Shown piece by piece: positions 31,125 through 31,165 of a DNA stretch of 31,165 nucleotides. The position numbers were made by a program, and so were the translations under genes. The stretch's first letter is position 1, and each line of letters starts with the position of its first letter. The notes beneath the pieces were generated by a model. It was not told the DNA's origin and did not search any database. It saw only the letters and a program-made list of their open reading frames with translations. The DNA is from JAJZJT01 sp049964655 (GTDB lineage: Bacteria > Actinomycetota > Acidimicrobiia > Acidimicrobiales > RAAP-2). Where the stretch lies: the NCBI GenBank assembly GCA_049964655.1, contig JBMFXC010000025.1:1-31165 (forward strand), read 5' to 3'.

Positions 31125-31165
31125 GTGGATTTTCGGGTCTTCGAACCACCCGACCCGGTCTCCCC

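Noticed and set aside
31128..31165. tRNA-like TTCGAA loop near the right edge
   Set aside because: The flanking stem has a mismatch at the loop, and no acceptor or anticodon arm can be formed in the bases available.

Overview
This 31 kb window is a flagellar gene cluster from a high-GC, probably monoderm actinobacterium. An Acidimicrobiia-like lineage is my best guess. The basis is the strongly G/C-biased third codon positions, frequent GTG starts, many ATGA/GTGA start-stop overlaps, a FliW/CsrA pair, and a cell-wall hydrolase of NlpC/P60-SLT type inside the basal-body operon. Taxonomy is inferred, not proven. One assembly gap (10 N) interrupts flgC.

Layout. (1) Positions 1-8217, minus strand: an early rod/MS-ring/switch/export operon read right to left as flgB, flgC, fliE, fliF, fliG, fliH, fliI, fliJ, an NlpC/P60-transglycosylase fusion, and the start of a fliK-like gene that runs off the left edge. 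(2) 8596-9480, plus strand: an orphan SAM-dependent methyltransferase. (3) 9539-14034, minus strand: fliC (a short flagellin), a hairpin, fliD (a very large cap protein), fliS, and a small coiled-coil protein in the position of fliT. (4) 14313-22932, plus strand: a tightly coupled six-gene glycan island encoding a 1215-residue protein with three glycosyltransferase domains, two DegT-type aminotransferases, a WbqC-like protein, a second glycosyltransferase and a methyltransferase. Its job is most likely flagellin glycosylation. (5) 23086-27126, plus strand: flhA, a FlhF-like protein with no recognisable P-loop, and a small membrane protein. (6) 27268-27672, plus strand: csrA, whose 3' end overlaps that of fliW (minus strand). 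(7) 27633-31089, minus strand: flgN, flgK, flgL, fliW.

Regulation visible in the DNA. Four start regions (flgB, the glycan island, flhA, flgN) carry the same promoter architecture, TMMA-N16-SCCGATRK (for example TCAA-N16-GCCGATAG), which resembles FliA/SigD/WhiG sigma factor promoters. Two of them place the start codon exactly 7 nt after the -10 element, so their transcripts should be essentially leaderless. The fliC gene itself lacks a good copy of this motif. Its leader instead has a hairpin with the hexaloop AGGGAC plus two more ANGGAN motifs over the Shine-Dalgarno and the start codon, which is the expected design for CsrA repression relieved by FliW.

Together the genes describe building the basal body and export gate, exporting and capping the filament, decorating the flagellin, and coupling flagellin translation to export. 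Stator, hook, fliM/N, fliPQR/flhB and sigma factor genes are not in the window and presumably lie outside it.
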